Positions 36,166 through 44,764 are shown, counted from the stretch's first letter. The stretch: 64,000 nt of DNA from EW11 sp035765635 (GCA_035765635.1 DASTWZ010000009.1:124001-188000); one strand, 5' to 3'. Notes: a model not told the origin generated them from the letters alone. Numbers and translations are program-made.

Positions 36166-37407
36166 TCAGTTTAGCCGCGCGTTCAGATTGCCCTGGATTT
36201 CGTTTGGCTTGCGCAGACCGAAAACTTGTTGCGCCTGCATACGTTCGAAACGTTGGTCGCCAAGATAACGGCGCAGCGTTTTTTCGGTATCGCGTGTGTC
36301 GTTAGCGATCTGCGACTCAACCGTGGACCAATCCACGGATTTTCCTTCGTGCTGGCCGACCTGCGCTTGGTATTCGTAGCTCGCCACCGCGAGTTCATAG
36401 CCGCGCACGAGGCTATACACATTGGCAATGGTGGAGTCGTCCAGCTGCCACGCCGCCGCGTTGCGGCGCATCGCTATGTAACGGTCGTCGCCAGCCCGCT
36501 GCCACGCATTGAATGCTTCATCGCCTAGAATTCGCCGATATTCCTCGTCGCGGCCGCGATCGAGCGCCTGCAGATCTCCCTCGTAAGCGACGTCCATGTC
36601 CTTGGTATTATCGAGTGATTTCGACATGTCGCTGCGCGCGCTATCCCACGTCTCATTCACGGCTGCGAGCGCCTTGATTTGCGCATCGGTCAACTGAAGC
36701 TTCGCGAAGTCCTGCCGGACTTGTTCAACTGGAGTGATCGCTGGTGCCAATTCATCGACTCGCTCGGCACCAATGATGCCGGCGAGCTTCGCTTTATAAT
36801 CTCGCTCAACCTCGGCTCGGTCCGTCTCGAACGAACTCTCGTCGATTCGACTTTGACGTTTCAAAGTCTCCAAGTTGCGCAGTCGGTTGAGATAGTCCTG
36901 CTGCAGTGTATAGAGTGGCTCCTTCTCCGATTCCTTCGGTTGATAGCCGCCGAGATACATATTCTCGACCGTGGTGTCGCGGTCCCAGCGGACAAAGTCG
37001 TTTCCCAGCGCAGACCGTAGTTCTGCTTCCTGATCGCGTGCGCGTTGGTCATGGAGTTCCGCGAGTTTGTTCGCGTCTAGCGTGCCTTCGAGATATTGCT
37101 TCTCCCATTGCTGCTCGAGCGGTGTCCACTTGCGCGCGATTTTCTCGATCACAACCTTCGCCAGAATTTCGCTCGGGACGCCTGCTCGCCGAAACTCCGC
37201 CATGCTCTCAGACCAATCGAGCGGTCGAGCATGAGGCGTTTCGACGGAGTTAGGCGCAACCTTCATCGCTGCCGTTGCCGATTGAGATTGTGCCAGCGCG
37301 GCGCGCCGCGCGGATTCGCGATTGTCACTCTCGATAACGTGCCACACGACACCGACGAGAATGAGATTGAAAGCAGTAGAGATCGACAACCAGACGCGAG
37401 TATTCAT
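36166..37407 (-). CDS. Hypothetical single-pass membrane protein with three LGxxxF repeats
   Basis: A protein of about 413 residues that I do not recognise. It has one N-terminal membrane anchor (STAFNLILVGVVWHVI) and a long, charged, helical, probably periplasmic part. A motif recurs: LGNDFVRWDR, LGDEAFNAWQRAGDDR and LGDQRFERMQ, suggesting three repeats of a small helical unit. The composition is rich in Q, E, R and A with little beta structure. It lies between the GH98 and GH30 genes on the same strand, possibly in the same transcript. Resemblance to stress-sensor-type helical hairpins (CpxP-like) is only impressionistic. Confidence 0.65.
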   Translation of the reverse strand: MNTRVWLSISTAFNLILVGVVWHVIESDNRESARRAALAQSQSATAAMKVAPNSVETPHARPLDWSESMAEFRRAGVPSEILAKVVIEKIARKWTPLEQQWEKQYLEGTLDANKLAELHDQRARDQEAELRSALGNDFVRWDRDTTVENMYLGGYQPKESEKEPLYTLQQDYLNRLRNLETLKRQSRIDESSFETDRAEVERDYKAKLAGIIGAERVDELAPAITPVEQVRQDFAKLQLTDAQIKALAAVNETWDSARSDMSKSLDNTKDMDVAYEGDLQALDRGRDEEYRRILGDEAFNAWQRAGDDRYIAMRRNAAAWQLDDSTIANVYSLVRGYELAVASYEYQAQVGQHEGKSVDWSTVESQIANDTRDTEKTLRRYLGDQRFERMQAQQVFGLRKPNEIQGNLNARLN

Positions 37408-37495
37408 AGCGGCCAAAGAAGAAGCTTCGGAGCATGGCTCCAGTCCGGCATCGTGTGCGAGGCAAGCACTGCGATAACCGGACCAGGCTTAAGAA

Positions 37496-38698
37496 CTATG
37501 GCGAAACAAACGTGGTGATGCTCTGCCCCGGCAGCGAATTGGAGAACGATCCGCCCGAAACCGAAATGGTCGATAATGTCGCAAGGTCTTGACTCGCGGA
37601 AGTGCGGTACGGAGTCATGGACGACGGAGCCGTTCCACCGCTGATCGCGAAGGTTTGGGACACTGTCGAGGTGCTGGTATTGACGGCCACGATCACTACC
37701 TTGGAACCAGATTTGAAGGCCGTGGCGTATATATTCGAACTTGGATTATACGTCGTTGCGACACGTAAGTAACCTGGTCGGACCCATCGAGCAAACTGTG
37801 CCATGACGCAGCCACGCTTGGTGCGATTGCCATTGTCGTCGATCGGACCGTAGGAGCGCTTCATATACCACCATAAATAGGCGTGGAAGTTACCGACGGC
37901 GAAACAGTCGAGCATCTCCTTCGCCGTTTGTATCTGGCCGGTGATCGATGTGTCTGTATTCAGATGCTCAGTCATCCAGACTTCCTTGCCGTAAGTACTG
38001 GCGAGGCTGTAGTTCGCAAGGCCACCGCCATAAATGTGGCCGCCGATGATCTCCACGTTTCCTCGGGCAGTGGAGTCGTTGAGAATCGGATCTGTGTAGG
38101 CGTGGTCGAAGTGAAAGGATTCCGACATGATCAGTCGGGTCGAAATCACACCTGCATTGTTCTTCGCGAAATTCAGCAATTGTGTCGGGGTCCAGTCGCA
38201 CGACTCATAGTCGACGCTAATATCGGGTTCGTTCTGCACGGAGATGGCGAAGAGACTCGCGCCATTCGACGACATGTAGTTCGCGAAGTTATTAAGGTAG
38301 GTCGCGTACGCGGCGTACTGAGATGTATTCAACGATCCCCCGACGAGATTGTTATTACTTTTCATTGAAGCCGGTGGCGTCCAGGGCGTCGCCATAACGA
38401 TTCCACCTCGGGCCTTGGCTTTGAGAGCGTTTGCGAGCTCGTCCGAGTTTGAGCCGGTCGGAGAAATTCGCACGCGATCGATATTCAACCCGATGCATCC
38501 CGCGCTCGTTGTGAAAAGCTTATCCATGTTTGCATCGCTGAGTTGGCCGAGCCAAACGCTGGCGCCGCCAATGCCGCGCACGGTGATCTTCGGATTTGCG
38601 AGGTCGATGTAAGCGGTGCCGGCTTTGAGGGCAGGTGCGAGCGCCAGGGCGAGAAGCCCGGCCACGACGAGGGAGTATCCTTTTGCAGCGGTTTTCAT
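37496..38698 (-). CDS. GH30 endo-xylanase-like enzyme
   Basis: A 400-residue exported enzyme whose family includes glucuronoarabinoxylan endo-1,4-beta-xylanases. Signal peptide MKTAAKGYSLVVAGLLALAL. The barrel carries FAISVQNEPDISVDYESCDW with acid/base Glu about 157 and KEVWMTEHLN with nucleophile Glu about 244. The following beta domain (YATAFKSGSKVVIVAVNTS) completes the GH30 two-domain fold. The length and VQNEPD/TEH pattern fit the bacterial xylanase subfamily (GH30_8), though the glucuronic-acid-binding residues were not checked. Next to the GH43-CBM6 gene in the same orientation. Confidence 0.87.
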   Translation of the reverse strand: MKTAAKGYSLVVAGLLALALAPALKAGTAYIDLANPKITVRGIGGASVWLGQLSDANMDKLFTTSAGCIGLNIDRVRISPTGSNSDELANALKAKARGGIVMATPWTPPASMKSNNNLVGGSLNTSQYAAYATYLNNFANYMSSNGASLFAISVQNEPDISVDYESCDWTPTQLLNFAKNNAGVISTRLIMSESFHFDHAYTDPILNDSTARGNVEIIGGHIYGGGLANYSLASTYGKEVWMTEHLNTDTSITGQIQTAKEMLDCFAVGNFHAYLWWYMKRSYGPIDDNGNRTKRGCVMAQFARWVRPGYLRVATTYNPSSNIYATAFKSGSKVVIVAVNTSTSTVSQTFAISGGTAPSSMTPYRTSASQDLATLSTISVSGGSFSNSLPGQSITTFVSP

Positions 38699-38777
38699 AT
38701 TATCGGGATAGGGGTTGATCGAGGCTGACGTCTGACGCGCACGTGGCAGGACTCCTGCCTTGAGAGTTCGGCGAAGT

Positions 38778-40139
38778 TCAGTTGGCAAATTGCCACCAGT
38801 TAAAATTCAGGAGGAATCCACTGCCACCGGTGAACTTCAGGTAGAGATCATGAGTGCCAGTCGTGGAAATCACGCTCACTGTCTTCGTCGTCCACGTCTG
38901 CCAACCCCCTGTGCCGGTGACGGGGCATGTGCCAATCAGCGTTCCCGTTGAACTCCCAAGGCGAATCTCGATATTTCCGCCGCTGGTGGCGCTGGCGACT
39001 CGAGCACTGAAGGTGCGCGCAGCGGTGCTGCCGAAGTTCACACCCCGGACGCGGATCCAATCTCCATTTTGAATGTAGCCAACATCCATCCCGCCTTCGC
39101 TGCAGCGCTCGGTCTCGATGTGGCTCTGCGCATTGAACGTCTCTGCTTCAACGCGTGTATATGGGTTCAAAGTGCCGATTTGCGGCACGCCGTCAGTGGT
39201 ATAGGTTACCTGCTGAATGGTGCCATCGCCGTTATAGTTCAGCCGATCAACCGCGAGGTTGCGGTGATAAACTGGATCGACACCCGAGCCAGAAGCGCGC
39301 GAGACGACGCGATTATGATACAAGTGATACCAGGCACCGTTGAAATTCACGATGGCTGCGTGATTATTATTCTGATTGCTCGGCGGCTGGCCGGCGGCGA
39401 TGCCCCGACGGGTATATCCTGACATTGGGCTGCTGCTGGTCGCGTAGTCGATGCGGAGCCCGTTGGAGGTATTTGTCGAATAGGAGAGGTAATAGAGGCC
39501 GTTCCGTTTGTGCAGAAACGAGGCCTCGAAAAAGCCGGGTAGTGTAACCGTGCTCGCCGAACCTGAAACGCTGATCATATCGCTATTTAGGCGTATGATT
39601 CGGCAGTTGCTCTCCCCGTTTCCGCCAAACGTCAGATAGGCCTGACCATTGTCGTCGATGAAGACCGAGGGGTCGAAATACCATATGCTCGTTCCTGATG
39701 CGCCGGGCGTGCTCGAGTTGACGAGATAACCGCCTTTGGCGTCACTGAACGGCCCCGTCGGACTCGTGCTCGAGGCCACGCCGACGCCTGATGCATTATT
39801 GCCGAAATAGAGATAAATCTTTCCGTTGCGCGAGGCCGCCGCGGGTGCCCAGGAATAGTTAGACCATGAAGCATTTGTCGGAACGCGGAAAACTTCGCCG
39901 TGGTCCGTCCAATTTTTCAAATCGACCGTGGAGACACAAACGATCGATTTCATTGCATAAGACGAACCGCTGTTGTCGTCGTCGTTGGAGCAATAAACGT
40001 AAAGACGACCGTTATAGACCATCGTACTCGGGTCTGCGAGGTACCGGTGGCTGGCGATCGGATAGTCGGCCAACGCCGAATGCGTGATCATGAGAAGTGC
40101 ACAAGGCACGATAAGACGCAGCAGGTTGCTTATTTTCAT
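38778..40139 (-). CDS. GH43-CBM6 arabinofuranosidase/xylosidase
   Basis: A 453-residue exported enzyme. Signal peptide ends near ALADYP. The five-bladed propeller starts with HRYLADPSTMVYNGRLYVY (catalytic base Asp about 36), has IWYFDPSVFIDDNGQAYLTF in the middle and LPGFFEASFLHKRNGLYYLS containing the probable acid Glu. The last 125 residues form a CBM6 (RVEAETFNAQSHIETERCSE, GDWIRVRGVNFG, LNFNWWQFAN), similar to the CBM6 of the GH98 protein. It probably removes arabinose or xylose side groups from xylan. Upstream is the first gene-free space before the prophage. Confidence 0.87.
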   Translation of the reverse strand: MKISNLLRLIVPCALLMITHSALADYPIASHRYLADPSTMVYNGRLYVYCSNDDDNSGSSYAMKSIVCVSTVDLKNWTDHGEVFRVPTNASWSNYSWAPAAASRNGKIYLYFGNNASGVGVASSTSPTGPFSDAKGGYLVNSSTPGASGTSIWYFDPSVFIDDNGQAYLTFGGNGESNCRIIRLNSDMISVSGSASTVTLPGFFEASFLHKRNGLYYLSYSTNTSNGLRIDYATSSSPMSGYTRRGIAAGQPPSNQNNNHAAIVNFNGAWYHLYHNRVVSRASGSGVDPVYHRNLAVDRLNYNGDGTIQQVTYTTDGVPQIGTLNPYTRVEAETFNAQSHIETERCSEGGMDVGYIQNGDWIRVRGVNFGSTAARTFSARVASATSGGNIEIRLGSSTGTLIGTCPVTGTGGWQTWTTKTVSVISTTGTHDLYLKFTGGSGFLLNFNWWQFAN

Positions 40140-40453
40140 TTCAGGGTGGATTGGGGTGCGGAACGAAAACGAGTAACGGGCGGCCGCGGCAAAATCGCCG
40201 ACGAGGCTTATCACGAATCAGGCATGATATAAGAGTCGATCCGAGCCGTTAATAAGGGCTCATTAGCGCCAAGTAGCTCCCAACGATCGCGAGGGGTAAA
40301 GTGCTAGATGTGGTCAAGATGGCGCCGCCCATGCCGAATTCAAATGGGCAATGGTATCGATTGTTCCCGACCAAAGTATTAATATATATTCCCGATGCCG
40401 AGAGGGATGAATCTTGTCGGCACTGTTTTCATGCGTGCGCTGCCATTGTACGC

Positions 40454-40481
40454 GCTTCGCACAATAAATATCGTAGCTAAA
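40454..40481. other. Left attachment site (attL), hybrid dif
   Basis: XerC arm GCTTCGCACAA (40454-40464), centre TAAATA (40465-40470), then TCGTAGCTAAA, which shares only about 6 of 11 positions with the XerD arm of the right site. An intact XerC arm plus a diverged XerD arm is what XerC strand exchange between host dif and a phage attP leaves. The 240 bp between the GH43 start and this site hold no gene I recognise. Confidence 0.75.
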
Positions 40482-40559
40482 TATTTATCTAGCAACATCT
40501 TATGCGCAAAACCCTTGGTTATTGTTGAGGAATCAAGAACTTTCTTCTGAAATTCCGCA

Positions 40560-40883
40560 ATGACCAAGACAAAGCAGCTAAATCTATCATTGCCCATGGG
40601 CTCATTCGAGAATTTCGAAAAAGTCGCTGAAGCCGAACACATGTCAGCAAACGACTTCGCCCGCCTACTTATCGCAAAATTCGGCGATCTAAAACAAGGC
40701 GCAGGCCTAAGCGCTCTTACGTCCATCCCGCACGACCTCTTTAAGGGCCGCGCCGGACGCCCATCTGCCAGCACCGGCGGATCCACTGGGGACATCGACG
40801 ATTCTACCAGCGAGTACGTCACAAAGAGCGGAATACGCATCCCAATAGGGAAGGGAACTACAGCGCCAGGCTCCACGAGCTGA
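40560..40883 (+). CDS. Small ribbon-helix-helix protein, candidate phage regulator
   Basis: A 107-residue protein. Residues about 5-45 fit a ribbon-helix-helix fold: a short strand (KQLNLSLPMG) and two helices (FENFEKVAEAEHM, SANDFARLLIAKFG). The remainder is a low-complexity, glycine/serine/threonine-rich tail. It is the first gene inside attL and runs opposite to the structural operon, the usual place for a phage repressor. It could bind one of the palindromes at 41748 and 44738 or the long palindrome at 48041; none of this is shown. Confidence 0.6.
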   Translation: MTKTKQLNLSLPMGSFENFEKVAEAEHMSANDFARLLIAKFGDLKQGAGLSALTSIPHDLFKGRAGRPSASTGGSTGDIDDSTSEYVTKSGIRIPIGKGTTAPGSTS

Positions 40884-41055
40884 GATCCACAGATTCAAGC
40901 GCTCCAAATCGCGATCGCGTATCCTTCCACCATCTATCTCGAGATACTCGAGCTCGAGATGCACCAAAGCCGCACGATGCCATTCCAACAACGTAGTTGG
41001 AATGTGAATACGGTTTTGATGCACGTGCTGCTTAAACCTAAAGCCCCATTTCGCC

Positions 41056-41352
41056 ATGCTCATCCCCAAAACTTACGACCCCGTATTCATTTCTCAACTA
41101 CAACTCCCCGAAAACCTAAGCTATCACCCCGCATCACTTTTTATCGCGCTACAATTTTGGAGCTACCACCACCCAATAAGTACACTGATCATCTGCGCGA
41201 TATACTGCGCCGCTTGGGTACTCGCCTTCTACGACTGCATGTCATCGGAACATGGCATCGATCGACTGACATGGCTAATTGCGATAGCAGTTCCAGCTTT
41301 CGGACTCGCAGGATATTTCGCTCACGCACTCAAACGAGAAAAAACACGTTAG
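41056..41352 (+). CDS. Small membrane protein with PLDc_N-like domain
   Basis: A 98-residue protein with two membrane segments (about 40-60 and 71-91). The pattern ISTLIICAIYCAAWVLAFYD, then SEHGIDRLTWLIAIAVPAFG, then LAGYFAHALKREKTR resembles the PLDc_N two-helix domain of small bacterial membrane proteins. Rightward gene in the prophage, not part of the virion operon. A role in superinfection exclusion or in modifying the host envelope is possible but inferred from position only. Confidence 0.6.
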   Translation: MLIPKTYDPVFISQLQLPENLSYHPASLFIALQFWSYHHPISTLIICAIYCAAWVLAFYDCMSSEHGIDRLTWLIAIAVPAFGLAGYFAHALKREKTR

Positions 41353-41611
41353 ATTACCGGCCTACGGCCGAGCGTGCTGCGCCGCGCATTACCGCGGCTT
41401 CGCCGCAGCCATTCCCTCATCGAGGCGCGCTCAAGAGTAGCACACGGCGCAAGGCTCTCCACTTCGCAAAGCCTACGCTCCGACCGCTCCGCGGCGATTC
41501 CATCGGCCTTGCAACCCTGTGCTTCTCTCGGCGCGTCCCCGACGAGGGAAAAAAGGTCGGCTCTGCCCACGGTGGGCTAGGGCACTTGGTTCGCCTCGTT
41601 GCGGCTCTACC
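41353..41611. repeat. GC-rich region of stacked inverted repeats in the prophage
   Basis: A 260-bp gene-poor, GC-rich stretch within an otherwise A/C-rich plus strand. Short perfect hairpins follow each other: GGCC-TAC-GGCC near 41359, GCGGC-TTC-GCCGC near 41394, CCGC-TCCG-CGG near 41484, GCCCA-CGG-TGGGC near 41565. Filamentous phages carry their strand origins and packaging signal in such a region between the end of the morphogenesis genes and the start of early genes. It could also be an unrelated dispersed repeat. Confidence 0.45.
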
Positions 41612-41740
41612 ATGCAACTCGAACTCGCATTCAGCTGGGTCGGACTCCAACTCAACTACGACGGCCATCCACAACTCGAATTCGCCTCCGTCCAAATAGG
41701 GTGGGGCGCTCACGTCGAAAATATTATACTTGTCAGCTAA
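41612..41740 (+). CDS. Possible 42-residue ORF
   Basis: An ATG-initiated frame of 42 residues beginning MQLELAFSWVGLQLNYDG and ending NIILVS, followed at once by a palindrome and a terminator of the same orientation. Alternating hydrophobic residues suggest beta structure. There is no good ribosome site and no recognised family; I include it because a plus-strand terminator needs a transcript here. Confidence 0.3.
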   Translation: MQLELAFSWVGLQLNYDGHPQLEFASVQIGWGAHVENIILVS

Positions 41741-41747
41741 TCTTTAG

Positions 41748-41760
41748 TTACACCGTGTAA
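41748..41760. promoter_or_regulatory. Palindrome TTACACCGTGTAA, copy A
   Basis: A perfect 6+6 inverted repeat. The same 13-mer, reverse-complemented at the centre base, occurs at 44738-44750 just before the pIII-like gene. The two copies bracket the pIII-to-Zot block. Confidence 0.5.
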
Positions 41761-41765
41761 CTCAC

Positions 41766-41787
41766 GCCCGCTTCGGCGGGCTTTTTT
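41766..41787. terminator. Terminator with UUCG loop
   Basis: Stem GCCCGC/GCGGGC around TTCG, followed by six T on the plus strand and preceded by CTCAC. It ends rightward transcription and, lying immediately after the Zot stop, probably also helps end the leftward virion operon. Confidence 0.85.
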
Positions 41788-41788
41788 A

Positions 41789-42919
41789 TTAACTCGAAAC
41801 CTTCTCCTTTGCATACGACTTCCTGACACGCGAGGTACGAATCAAATAACGTACACCGTCGTAAACAACAAAGGTCCGGCCAATCTGAGTCAGCTTGGGA
41901 TCATGCTCATCTAAAAAACGACCGTCGCTCATCATTACTCGCGCGCGACCTCCCCAAACCGCGAAACCAGTACAGTACACCTCATCTGACTCCAAAGGCC
42001 GAACAGTGCTGGCATCACCCGAACCAGCTCTCACTAACTGCTTAATATCACGCTTAGCCGAAGGCACCTCATGCTGCGCCGACTTACCGCCAAGAAAGCG
42101 CCCAATGCCCTTACCCAATAACCACGGCACAAACGCAATCAACAAACCCGCTGCAATAAACATCGGGAACACCATCATAATCGGCACACCCTTAGCACGC
42201 TTACCCAAATCCGCTTTATTTCCCGCAACCCCCACGCCGTCCTGCGTCCTATAACAATCCATGATCCCACCTTTCTCAATCGACCAGGACTCTTTCTTTA
42301 TAACCTCTACATTCGGCCCCGGCTCCTGCGCGAAATGGCTCGCCGTAAATTTACCCTGACCACGAAAAATTCCAAACTGAGCCTGATACCCATTTCGTAG
42401 CTTCACAAAATAGTGCGCCTTATCGCGAAAAGGTTTCGCGATAGGGGTAGGCATGCGACCATTACACGACGCCACCACGTCGTCGCCAAACTTCCGCTGC
42501 TGGTCCAAGTACCACGTTATTTGCTCCCCTCGAGTAGACTGACCGACCTTCGACGCCCAGGCAGTAGCCGAAAAACCGCACGCACCAGCTTCATCAATAA
42601 TAAAGAGCGTACCCTTCTCGCCTTTGTCCTCTACATAACGACCACCCATCAAATCGTCCTCAAGAACCACCCAACGCCGAGGACCACGATACTTCCAAAA
42701 CTCCGGCGTTTCACCTTCACTCAGAATACGCACACGCTGGCACACATCAATAGAAACGCGAGGATACCGCCTCTCCATATATGCCTGCAGCGCCGGCAAC
42801 TGAACCGTCAAATTAGTCGATATATTACGCTCCGTACTCAACAACTCACGCTCGATCATGAGCATCTGAAGCGCCGACTTCCCGGAACCACCCGGACCAA
42901 ATAGAATCGTTATCGCCAT
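41789..42919 (-). CDS. Zot-like / pI assembly ATPase of filamentous phage
   Basis: A 376-residue inner-membrane ATPase that drives virion extrusion. The Walker A motif GPGGSGKS is at about 8-15, Walker B TLFIIDE at about 104-110, and a downstream sensor-like QQRKFGDDVV at about 140. One membrane segment lies at about 244-268 (GVPIMMVFPMFIAAGLLIAF), followed by a periplasmic tail of about 110 residues that would contact the outer-membrane channel. Size and topology match inovirus pI/Zot. Its ATG overlaps the stop of the upstream 49-residue gene, so the two are coupled. It is the last gene of the leftward operon. Confidence 0.92.
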   Translation of the reverse strand: MAITILFGPGGSGKSALQMLMIERELLSTERNISTNLTVQLPALQAYMERRYPRVSIDVCQRVRILSEGETPEFWKYRGPRRWVVLEDDLMGGRYVEDKGEKGTLFIIDEAGACGFSATAWASKVGQSTRGEQITWYLDQQRKFGDDVVASCNGRMPTPIAKPFRDKAHYFVKLRNGYQAQFGIFRGQGKFTASHFAQEPGPNVEVIKKESWSIEKGGIMDCYRTQDGVGVAGNKADLGKRAKGVPIMMVFPMFIAAGLLIAFVPWLLGKGIGRFLGGKSAQHEVPSAKRDIKQLVRAGSGDASTVRPLESDEVYCTGFAVWGGRARVMMSDGRFLDEHDPKLTQIGRTFVVYDGVRYLIRTSRVRKSYAKEKVSS

Positions 42920-43068
42920 CAGTCGCCCCTCTCAGCTTGGCCCGTCCTCTTTAACCAACGCAACCCCGCGCGAGTCAAACGCACTAAAGAGGCCAACGCG
43001 AAACCATAATAAAAGGCCAACGCCTCATCCGACACAGCCCAACTTGGAGGATTATATAATGGGTCCAT
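42919..43068 (-). CDS. 49-residue protein in the pVI/Ace position
   Basis: Read on the minus strand from ATG at 43068; begins MDPLYNPPSWAVSDEALAFY and ends TGQAERGD. Its stop shares a base with the Zot start. The middle (ALAFYYGFALASLVRLTR) could be a short membrane or amphipathic helix followed by a basic stretch. In Ff and CTX-type phages the gene between pIII and pI/Zot encodes the minor tip protein pVI/Ace (about 100 residues); this one is half as long, and the pVI function may instead lie in the C terminus of the preceding protein. Confidence 0.7.
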   Translation of the reverse strand: MDPLYNPPSWAVSDEALAFYYGFALASLVRLTRAGLRWLKRTGQAERGD

Positions 43069-43074
43069 AATCAA

Positions 43075-44721
43075 TCAAGGTACAACAAACCGAACAACTG
43101 CCGTGCAGAACGCGAAAATCTTAGCCGCATAAAAATTCCATGTAATTCGCGCCACAATCGCCGACAACATCGTACCAACAGGAAGCAGCTTACATAACAT
43201 CCATGCCGCCTTGCCGGGCATAGTAGACAGCGGACTCGTCGTCACCAAAGACAAAACATTAACGAGCGAAAAGTCACCGCTCAACCAACCAAGCAACGCC
43301 ACCGTGAACGTCACCACTGCAGCCGTCATCAAACCCGCCGCTATCAACGCAGTAGCTTGAGCACCAGTTCCGCCCACAACTGGATTACCTTTGGCTTGAT
43401 GAAGCATACTAACACCCCGAGACCACTCCGCGACCTGACGGGAAGCCCAGAGACCGAACAAAGCTATCGTCATCCAAGACATAGCAGAACGAAACCAATC
43501 AACAACAGGCCCGCCACGATCGGCCCTGAACGGATTCAAATCAAACACTCCACCCCCAAACTTCGCCGGCAACGCTATCGTCAAATCCGGCTCAGTACCC
43601 GAATAATCCTGATGCGACACCTGCGACACAGAAGGGTACACAGCCGCTATAGCATCCGCAGCAGCAGCGCCAGCGTCCGCCATATCTCCTGCGCTCGGAT
43701 TAGCATCCAACGCCTCCTTCTCGCGCTGCTTCATATCCAAATACTCCTGCACACGCTCATCATCAAAACGATCCTGCGCCTCCATACGAATCTGCTCCAA
43801 CTTACTCACCACAGCCGAAAAATCCGTTGGACCCCCACTACCACCCGAACTTCCCGACTTCTGGATAGCATCAACTACTTTCTCCGTCCCCTGCATAAAA
43901 GTCTTTTCCGTAAGCCCTCCGCCACCGGTCTTTTGCGGCTCCCAAATAGGCCCACCTCCATTACCCGGTAAACCATCGCTCGGCGGCGGCGGCACATTCG
44001 TAGGCGTGCCAGACGGCGTCGTATCTCTCGTAGGACTCGGCACCGGATTATCCGGCGTAACCGGGGTCCCTACCACATCCTTAATAGTTGGCGGACCTCC
44101 CCAAGAAAAACCCGAATCATCTGTATTAAAACCCCACGGCGCTCCCTTTATCGTCAACGGTGTCGAATCCGTGGACGTATAAGTCTTAATCAAACCTGAA
44201 TCCCCAGGCTGCAGCGTCACCGTATCTATCAAATTCGCCCCCTGATACACATCATACGTTATCGCCCGATCCGTCGCAGGCGGAAACTTCACCGTGAACT
44301 TATAAAATCCCTGATCATAAATATACGCCGACTGACTGTTGATCGGGGTGGTGCAAGACGCCGCCATGACACCACGCCAACTACCCCCAGGACCATCAAA
44401 CGTTCCCGACACATGAACAGTAATCGTGCCGGTCTTCGTCCCTGTAACACCTGCTGTCGTGGCTACCTGACTCGAACCGCCAGATATAGCCACCACCGGA
44501 GGGCCATTCGTGCCCGTCATATACACGACAAGCGTGTAACCAAACGTCACGTCACGCTCATTCGGGTGCCCAACATAAGGCTGCACATCGATCACATACG
44601 CCGAACCTAACGTCGTGCCATATGTATTTTTACCATAGGCACTAACCGTCTGCCCCCTCACAACTCCAACGGCGAAAAGAAAAACCAGCCAACTACAAAG
44701 CCTGCGGCTAAAATTATCCAT
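43075..44721 (-). CDS. pIII-like adsorption protein with multi-spanning pVI-like C-terminal region
   Basis: A 548-residue minor virion protein. Signal peptide MDNFSRRLCSWLVFLFAVGV; beta-rich N-terminal domains up to about 235; a proline/glycine linker (about 235-300, with NVPPPPSDGLPGNGGG); a charged helical region (LEQIRMEAQDRFDDERVQEY); then at least three hydrophobic segments in the last 150 residues (MSWMTIALFGLWASR, ALIAAGLMTAAVVTFTVALL, AWMLCKLLPVGTMLSAIVA). Ff pIII has a single C-terminal anchor, so the extra segments suggest fusion with a pVI-like domain. The frame extends to 44892, but the ATG at 44721 gives the signal peptide and avoids overlap with the coat gene. A 13-bp palindrome lies 17 nt upstream. 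Confidence 0.85.
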   Translation of the reverse strand: MDNFSRRLCSWLVFLFAVGVVRGQTVSAYGKNTYGTTLGSAYVIDVQPYVGHPNERDVTFGYTLVVYMTGTNGPPVVAISGGSSQVATTAGVTGTKTGTITVHVSGTFDGPGGSWRGVMAASCTTPINSQSAYIYDQGFYKFTVKFPPATDRAITYDVYQGANLIDTVTLQPGDSGLIKTYTSTDSTPLTIKGAPWGFNTDDSGFSWGGPPTIKDVVGTPVTPDNPVPSPTRDTTPSGTPTNVPPPPSDGLPGNGGGPIWEPQKTGGGGLTEKTFMQGTEKVVDAIQKSGSSGGSGGPTDFSAVVSKLEQIRMEAQDRFDDERVQEYLDMKQREKEALDANPSAGDMADAGAAAADAIAAVYPSVSQVSHQDYSGTEPDLTIALPAKFGGGVFDLNPFRADRGGPVVDWFRSAMSWMTIALFGLWASRQVAEWSRGVSMLHQAKGNPVVGGTGAQATALIAAGLMTAAVVTFTVALLGWLSGDFSLVNVLSLVTTSPLSTMPGKAAWMLCKLLPVGTMLSAIVARITWNFYAAKIFAFCTAVVRFVVP

Positions 44722-44737
44722 AACATAACAATTCCTA

Positions 44738-44750
44738 TTACACGGTGTAA
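44738..44750. promoter_or_regulatory. Palindrome TTACACGGTGTAA, copy B
   Basis: A 6+6 perfect inverted repeat, reverse complement of copy A at 41748. It occupies the -17 to -29 region before the pIII-like start, where a bound protein could block translation or transcription of the morphogenesis genes. Confidence 0.5.
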
Positions 44751-44764
44751 CTATCAACAGAGTA

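Noticed and set aside
40379..40876. Minus-strand frame across attL suggesting a host gene disrupted by the phage
   Set aside because: The frame shows no family similarity, and a dif site does not require a disrupted gene.
40707..41069. 120-residue minus-strand frame opposite the RHH gene
   Set aside because: No ribosome site or family signal; the plus-strand RHH frame is better supported.
40959..41699. Rightward 246-residue open frame in the prophage
   Set aside because: Overlaps the PLDc_N-like gene in another frame, rich in R, S, T and P without domain signal; it looks like a shadow of A/C-rich DNA and the GC island.
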